From Dipteris shenzhenensis (Eukaryota > Polypodiophyta > Polypodiopsida > Gleicheniales), in NCBI GenBank assembly GCA_047967505.1, contig CM106539.1: a stretch of 64,000 nt of DNA; one strand, written 5' to 3'. Shown in pieces: positions 58,642 to 64,000 of the stretch. Every line of letters begins with the position of its first letter. Within the stretch, counting starts at the first letter, position 1. The position numbers and the translations under genes are program-made. The notes under the pieces were generated by a model. The model saw only the letters and a list, made by a program, of their open reading frames with translations. It did not search any database and had not been told where the DNA came from.

Positions 58642-59225
58642 TTAGCCTGGGTTATCGTGGCGCTCGCGCAGGCAATTATTCCATTCGAGGTTGCCAAGGT
58701 CATTTCCAATACATCCGTTAAGGTCGAGGGAGCTGTGGATGGCGCTGCCATCGTCAGCTCCGGTGAGGCAATTGCCAGAGAGGATGCCGGCAGGCGTGAG
58801 CTCCATTGAGGTGCAGGTGCGGGAGAAGTCGCAGTCGCGAGTGCGAGCAAACACAGTGGGACCCATGCACACCACGCACTCCAGATTTCCGTTTGAGTTG
58901 GCCACCCGCCTGTCCAGACGGATGGAGGTCGCTACCTCTGCCCCCGTATTGTTGTCGCAGTTGGCGTCCATCTGCATCCACTGGTTGTTTTCGATGCTCC
59001 GGAACCCCGTGATGGTGCACGAGTGCTGAAAGTTTTGCCAGCAATCGTCTGCAAGCTGCAGAGCACGTCGAGCGATCAAGAACAAGCAACAACAGAGAGA
59101 AACGCAGATCATTCAAACAAGAAATTGAGGGAGAGAACTTATTGGGTCCTTACTGCTGCTCGCGGAAAAAGCATCATAACTACTAAAGAGGACAGGATGA
59201 TCGCCGTCTTCATCGTCGCACGCAT
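58642..59225 (-). CDS. Secreted cyanovirin-N homology (CVNH) lectin
   Basis: Two exons: 59225-59154 (24 codons) and 59055-58642 (137 codons plus stop), with a 98-bp intron (GTAAGG...CTCTGCAG, phase 0), giving a 161-residue precursor. Residues 1-24 form a signal peptide (MRATMKTAIILSSLVVMML) with likely cleavage near RAA-LADD. The mature part is two tandem CVNH repeats. Repeat 1 (about 32-84) has NFQHSC, ANC and IRLDRRVANSNGNLEC. Repeat 2 (about 100-150) has DFSRTC, LSGNC and SLDLNGCIGNDLGNLEW, the classic 'SLDLN-x-x-IGN-x-x-G-x-L-x-W' signature. Ten Cys are present; pairs 37/57 and 105/120 match the two canonical disulfides, and extra pairs are possible. CVNH proteins bind high-mannose glycans; a defence role is likely but unproven. 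The ATG at 59225 was chosen because it alone supplies a signal peptide and joins in phase. An unspliced ATG at 59112 gives a poorer signal. Confidence 0.85.
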
Positions 59226-59284
59226 ATTTCCTACTGGACATAGACAGTTGAGGCTGAGATACGATCAATGATCCACTCATCATG

Positions 59285-59292
59285 ATTTTATA
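59285..59292 (-). promoter_or_regulatory. TATA box of the CVNH gene
   Basis: TATAAAAT on the minus strand lies about 60 bp before the chosen ATG, which places transcription start near 59258 and leaves a short leader. An ATG next to the box would then lie outside the mRNA. Confidence 0.55.
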
Positions 59293-59299
59293 CCTGAAA

Positions 59300-59889
59300 C
59301 TCGACATTAGTTGGAGATGACATTTTTAGTCGGCGGGAATATATACTTGACACTCGACTTAGTCGACACTAATCACATTCCTCTCACCGCTTGTCGTTCC
59401 GCTCACCCTTGCAGAGTTTGATGGTCGGTGTGTAGTGCTTGTCGGGAGAAGCTCCTTCCAAAAGAGTTCCCGGGTTTGATAGTCTTGATAGGCAGTCTTG
59501 CGACTACACCATCTCTTATCTTGGCTTTGACATGTCGATGCTTGACACACGATAAAGCTATGGACCCTTAGTGTTGCTCGCGGTCTTTATACGATGTCTT
59601 AATTTTCGTAATAAGATGTTCAAAAGACCCTTCTTAGAGCTTATGTGGACGACATGTTGGCAGTTTCACATGTAAGGCAAGGAATTCCTGAGGCCGTAGA
59701 TGCAAGTTATTGTAGAGTTTTGAACAGTAAACTTTGAAAGTTTATGAGATATGTCCTTGAAAATGGATGAAACTTACACTCGTTTACGTAGAAGAGAAAA
59801 TTTGAATTCTTCGTAACTTGTGAACTAGATCCGAGGAGGTAGCTGTATTGACATAGAATAGTTTTTATTTCTATGTTGTAATTTTAGGA
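59300..59889. other. Upstream region of the CVNH gene, no gene seen
   Basis: It holds short direct repeats of ACTCGAC(A/T)TAGT(C/T)G (59309-59370) that could be promoter elements, and a 63-codon minus ORF (59550-59359) with no recognisable motif. Otherwise nothing supported. Confidence 0.4.
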
Positions 59890-61210
59890 TATAACCACAC
59901 GTATTGTTTTTAGAAGATTGAATCACCACATAGCAATTTGAATTTGGTACATAGCCCTTTGTATTCAATCAACACATAGCACTTTACGCTCTGCACATAA
60001 TACTATGGGGGAAGAGTTACCACACTTCCTTACCAAAGTTATAAGACCAAGGAATGTGCCTTTCTTTGGGTTCATTTTGGCAGAAAGCACTTTTAATTTT
60101 GCACATAGCATTTTGCATCTAGCATACAACATTTTGCATTTGGCTTATAGTACTTTGCATTTAGTACATATATAACCATACATTTGTGTGGGGGGAGAGT
60201 TGGCACACTTCCTCTCCAAAAATTATAAGACCAAGGAACGTGCCCTTCCTTGAGTTTGTATCTAGCACATATCAATTTGCATATAACACATAGAAATTGA
60301 GTTTAGCACATAGCACTTTGCACTTGTCGGATACTTCTACATAATTTATCTTCTAATTCATTTCAACTGCATTTGCCACAAAGCACTTTTAGTTTTTCAC
60401 ATAACATTTTGAATATGGCATATAGCACTTTGCATTTGGCTTATAGTACTTTGCATTTACCACATAACCACACATTTGTGTGGGGGGACAGTTGGCACAC
60501 TTCCTCTCCAAAAATTATAAGACCAATGAACGTGCCCTTCCTTGGGTTCATATCGATTTGTATCTAGGACATAGTAATTTGTATGTAGCACATAGCAATT
60601 TGAGTTTAGCACATAACACTTTGCATTTGGTACATTGCACTTTGCACTTGTTGGATACTTTTGCAGAATTCGTCTTCTTATTCATTTCAATTTGCATTTG
60701 CCACAAAGCAATTTTAATTTTGCACATAGTAGTTTGAATCTGGCATATAGCACTTTGCATTTGGCTTATAGTACTTTGAATTTAGCACATAACCACACAT
60801 TTGTGTGGGGGGAGAGTTGGCACACTTCCTCTCCAAAAATTATAAGAGCACGGAACGTGCCCTTCCTTGGGTTCATATCAATTTGCATCTAGGACATAGC
60901 GATTTGTATATAGCACATAGCAATTTGTATATAGCACATAGCAATTTGAGTTTAGCACATAGAAATCTACATTTGGCTTATAGTACTTTGCATTTAGCAT
61001 ATCACCACACATTTCTTGGAAACTTACTCTCCAAAAATTATACAACCAAGGAAAGTACCCTTTCTTGGGCCCATAACACTTTAAATTGATCACATAACAT
61101 TTTGCATTTAGCATATAGCAATTTGAATTTGGCACCCAGAACTTCATTTTGTACATGGAACCTTTTATTTCATATGTAACCACTTGTTAGTGTGGGAGGA
61201 GAATCTGCAC
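59890..61210. repeat. About 300-bp tandem array built on CACATAGCA(C/A)TTTGCATTTAG units
   Basis: Long units contain ACCACACATTTGTGTGGGGGGAGAGTTGGCACACTTCCTCTCCAAAAATTATAAGA and CTTCCTTGGGTTCATAT. They recur at about 60170, 60465 and 60785, with decayed copies near 59990, 61005 and 61180. Between them are 20-22-bp subunits with GCACATAGCA and TTTGCATTT. ACACATTTGTGTG is a short palindrome. ORFs across it are artefacts. Confidence 0.9.
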
Positions 61211-61692
61211 AAATATCTTTATGCATCGCATGCTTAAACAAGCTAGTTTCATGGCTTTCATCAAGGGCTATTCACCTACATGCTTGTTTAGGACAATAAG
61301 GAAAATTTGAACAAACTTGCTGGAGCAGTGACAATCCTTGAAGCATAAATGGAACATGCAAATGAATCTTTCTATGTACCTAAACATTGGAGTAAGGAGA
61401 GCAAATATCATAGTGTGGGTAGCCTACAATCCATGCAACGCTTCTAGATTTTGCTTAGTATGTCATGGCCTAAAGACTACAACATGGAGAATAAGAAAAG
61501 CTCGCCTTTGATAATTGGGAAAATAAATGACACTACATGACATATGCACATCGAAATAAAGTACTTTCACTTCCAAAAGACTATAGAGATTGCAACACGT
61601 TCAACGGATTGGGAGAAATTGAACCACCGATCCTCATCAATGTGTGCAATGCTTGGCATTTAAATCTGGTTTTCCATAGAAGGAAATGGAAA
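61211..61692. other. Unassigned region
   Basis: No gene, LTR or repeat recognised between the tandem array and the hydrolase fragment. One 64-codon plus ORF (61537-61731) has no motif. Confidence 0.4.
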
Positions 61693-61990
61693 TTAATTCT
61701 CTTCTACTTCTTCCCTTGGCAGTTTTTGTGAGACTCTTTCGTCTAGCCAAGCCTTGATGTCGGAGAATATGACTTCCACGTCCTCATCATATTCCCATGC
61801 TAATAATGCATGCCACATATTTTCGTAGAGCTTGAGAGTCTTGTCAATGCTCTTGGCAATCTCGAAAAGGGATTTACTGATAGTAGGGTCAGTGACAACA
61901 TCACGGCCACCATGCATAACAATGAATGAAAGGCTTAGAGGGCCTCCCCGTGTCTCGTTGAGGCTAGGGACTCGAAGGCTGCCCAGTTAG
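61693..61990 (-). pseudogene. C-terminal fragment of a monoacylglycerol lipase / caffeoylshikimate esterase-like hydrolase
   Basis: The minus frame reads PLSLSFIVMHGGRDVVTDPTISKSL, then KTLKLYENMWHALLAWEYDEDVEVIFSDIKAWLDER (61917-61710). This matches the end of plant serine-hydrolase (MAGL/CSE, Hydrolase_4) proteins and keeps the catalytic Asp (in DVVTDP) and His (in MWHAL). The nucleophile Ser region and the rest of the fold are not found upstream; 62355, only 360 bp away, is the end of an inverted CACTA element. It is probably the last exon of a disrupted host gene. Substrate cannot be inferred. Confidence 0.65.
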
Positions 61991-62354
61991 CATCAGCTCG
62001 TTTCATGGGAATAACATCCCCTGTGTCTATGTTGATGAGTTACAGGCAAAAGCAAACAAGCTGAACCTCCTGCAACTTGCTATGCAGGTCTTCAGCAAAA
62101 GGGAACGAACGTCGTTGTTGGCAATTTCAGAGAATGATAACCTCATTTTACCAGTTCAGCCAGTCTAGCAGTGGAATGATGGGTTGGAATTTGGAAAATC
62201 CAGGCAACTAGGGCAGTAGTCCACTGCTAGAGAAACGGCATCACTCAGCAATTTGCATGCACGGGGCTACAAAAGGATCATGCTAGTAGGGCTCCCCAAG
62301 CTCCACTGGTTGGCATGGGGAGGCCCTCTTACATCTTGAAGATGCTCGCTCAAA

Positions 62355-62650
62355 CACAACAACACAAAGCAACTATAGACGCGCTTGGTAGACGCGCAAA
62401 ATAGCGGGCGCGTCTATAGGCGTTGCTTTAGTAGAGAAATTACGGGCGCGTCTATAGGCGCGTCTAAAAGCTCGTTTATTTGCGCATAAATCACCGCGTT
62501 TATTTGCGCGTTTGACCTGAGAAAATACGGGCCCGTTTAACATCCCGTTCATTAGCGTGTCTATCTGCGCGTGTATTTGTGTGTGTATTTGTGCATTTAT
62601 TTGCGCGTTTACACTGAGAGTCAGACGCGCATTTAGACGCGTAAATAGAC
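62355..62650. repeat. Terminal and subterminal repeats of element 3
   Basis: The terminus CACAACAACACAAAGCAAC is at 62355-62373, followed by many (T)AGACGCGC / GCGCGTCTATAG and ATTTGCGCGTTTA units. CpG motifs are well preserved here compared with element 2, which suggests a younger copy. Confidence 0.85.
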
Positions 62651-62821
62651 GCGCTCCAGAGAATACAGAAAGTGAGATTTTGGTGTACATCATTGCTTTC
62701 CAAACATTGCCCATGATTACCAAAGTACATAATTTTTTGCAAGCCCACATATACAAGAATTAAGTGAAATGAGGAGAATGAGACAATATGTAAAATAGTT
62801 TTGCCAATATCAATTGTGGGG

Positions 62822-64000
62822 CTACGGTTCAATCTCATCCTCAATGAGATCAACCCTTGCCAAACTATCTACTTCAAAATCCAAACAATTGTTTAGATCT
62901 ACAAATACAGTCAACCCACTACTACTTGTGCCACTCATGTGCTCATCGAAATCAACATCTCCAATGGTAGGCTCGTCCTCACGGGTAATGTCGGCCTCAA
63001 TATCTATATCTCCTATCTCATGATCATCCTCCTCTCTTGTACGACGGTCATCATCACGTCCATGGTCATGATCATCCTCCATACGCTCCATATTAGTAAA
63101 TGTACTATACATCACTTTGGAACGTGGCATAATAGGTATGACATGCCACCATCTATTATTATCCACCATTGGTTGATAGACAACCTAATTCAAACACAAA
63201 TACAATCATGTTACTTTTCTTGCATCAAATATTTAAAAGCGAGTATTTTTATGTGTGTGCACAGTACCTGTTCACATTGTTGCGGTAGTACTAGTGTGTC
63301 CTTCCTACTTTGCCAAAACTTTGTGGAGTCAATAGTTACAAAGCCACTTGCATGACGTTTGATTGTTGCATTAGGGCCTCTTTCCACCACATCCTTAAAC
63401 CACTTTACATCCAAAACATACAGAAAGAAGCGTCGAAAGTCAAGCATAATGATATCTTGGATTATGCCACAATAATCATCCATGGCTCCATTGGCTCCCT
63501 CAAAGCTAGCAATGACGCCGCAATCTTGTGTGTTTCTCTTATCATCAATCCGTTGTGTTCAAAAATGCTTGCCCTCACACCATATAGCATTGAACATAGT
63601 GCACTACACCAAGAAAAAATCAATTAAATAAGCAATCTAAATTATAAAAAGCTCCTAACTTATGCATAACATTCTATATACCGACCTTGCTCATGCATCC
63701 CCTAGCATACTCCCATTCTTCCATTGTGATATGCATCCCCTCGTCTTTCTCTGCTTTCTCCATTTCATCAAGTAGCCAATCCATATGAATATCCTTTGGA
63801 AGTGCTCTTAGATGCTGAGGGTATGGCACACGAGATCCGTGGTGTGTACAAAAGAGGGCCCTTTCTTCTTGTCTTCTTGCCTTTGCATCCTCGTATCTTG
63901 TCACCCATCTTTTCATCACATCACTATTAAGCACGCAAAAGAGGTTGATCCTATTACGCAACTCCGTGTCTATTACTTTGTTGCGTCCTTTTCCTTGAGG
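62822..64000 (-). CDS. TNP2-type transposase, C-terminal part (runs off the window)
   Basis: Three exons on the minus strand: 64000 to about 63680, 63603-63268 and 63184-62822, with GT-AG introns. They encode HHGSRVPYPQHLRALPKD, then WCEGKHF (about 63575) and GAMDDYCGIIQDIIMLDF (63492-63440), VLDVKWFKDVV (63425-63393), VLPQQCEQ, and after splicing VYQPMVDNNRWWHVIPIMPRS, ending in an acidic tail (DEDEPTIGDVDFDEHM). This is the DUF4216-like C-terminal region of CACTA transposases. No stop interrupts the visible exons, unlike element 2, so this copy might be intact. The catalytic core lies outside the window. Confidence 0.75.

Larger units (their letters stand above)
62355..64000 (-). mobile_element. 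CACTA-like element 3, inverted, partial
   Basis: It begins at 62355 with CACAACAACACAAAGCAAC, followed by GACGCG-type subterminal repeats (62374-62650) and the C-terminal end of a TNP2 gene on the minus strand that continues past the window. It is the same family as element 2 (24000-25261), with high similarity by eye. The triplet before the terminus is AAA. Confidence 0.85.

Noticed and set aside
58691-59271. Plus-strand ORFs opposite the CVNH gene
   Set aside because: Shadows of the minus-strand coding exon; no domain.
59113-59307. 64-codon minus ORF overlapping CVNH exon 1
   Set aside because: It is another frame of the spliced gene and lacks a signal peptide. The phase-0 junction supports the MRATMKTA frame instead.
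59890-61183. ORFs across the 300-bp array (for example 60480-60737 plus and 60878-61183 minus)
   Set aside because: They repeat with the array units and have no independent support.
59890-61210. Possible CRISPR-like array
   Set aside because: The units vary in length, there are no unique spacers of constant size, and the genome is eukaryotic.

Overview
This is nuclear DNA of a land plant, most likely a fern, and nearly all of it is transposable elements. The evidence is spliced genes with GT-AG introns, plant-type CACTA (En/Spm-like) DNA transposons with TNP2, DUF4218 and DUF4216 domains, Ty1/copia and Ty3/gypsy elements nested in one another, a Penelope-like reverse transcriptase remnant and long low-complexity arrays. 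The fern assignment is an inference. It rests mainly on a cyanovirin-N homology (CVNH) lectin gene at 58642-59225, because the best-known plant CVNH protein comes from the fern Ceratopteris richardii. No rRNA, functional tRNA or CRISPR was found.

Layout from left to right. 1-5758 is CACTA-like element A, cut by the window edge: a minus-strand accessory gene, a purine-rich array and a broken TNP2 transposase. 5759-6563 is a gypsy gag fragment. 6607-13720 holds an unusual element ('D'): a 182-bp tandem array, an ORF with repeated SGVDEF motifs, and a DUF7869-like putative transposase. Its first 1.9 kb is present twice, almost identically, with a copia 3' fragment (8527-9439) between the copies. 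13790-19069 has short repeats, an archaeal-type RNase H fragment, a pyrimidine tract and two unrecognised gene-like loci. 19117-25261 is a second CACTA-like element with subterminal GACGCGTCTATAG-type repeats and a clear right end. 25262-28400 is AT-rich and has no recognisable gene. 28560-29920 is the Penelope-like remnant.

30614-44051 is a gypsy element with an archaeal-type RNase H upstream of gag. It is interrupted by a full-length copia element (33609-39028; two 352-bp LTRs; AATTC target duplication). 44505-49572 is a decayed multi-exon gene with a coiled coil, a RING-like motif and an FCP1/NIF phosphatase-like domain. One of its introns carries a 1.2-kb TTTAGCACTA minisatellite and a 40-bp-arm hairpin. 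50150-58260 is CACTA-like element B, a relative of A with a 3-kb purine/palindrome array. 58642-59225 is the secreted CVNH lectin gene (minus strand, one intron), the only locus that looks like an intact host gene. 59890-61210 is a tandem array, 61693-61990 a fragment of a monoacylglycerol lipase-like hydrolase gene, and 62355-64000 the end of a third CACTA-like element in inverse orientation.

Most transposon genes here carry stops and frameshifts and are probably dead. The CVNH gene and the visible part of the third CACTA transposase are the exceptions. All family assignments were made by reading motifs, without database searches.
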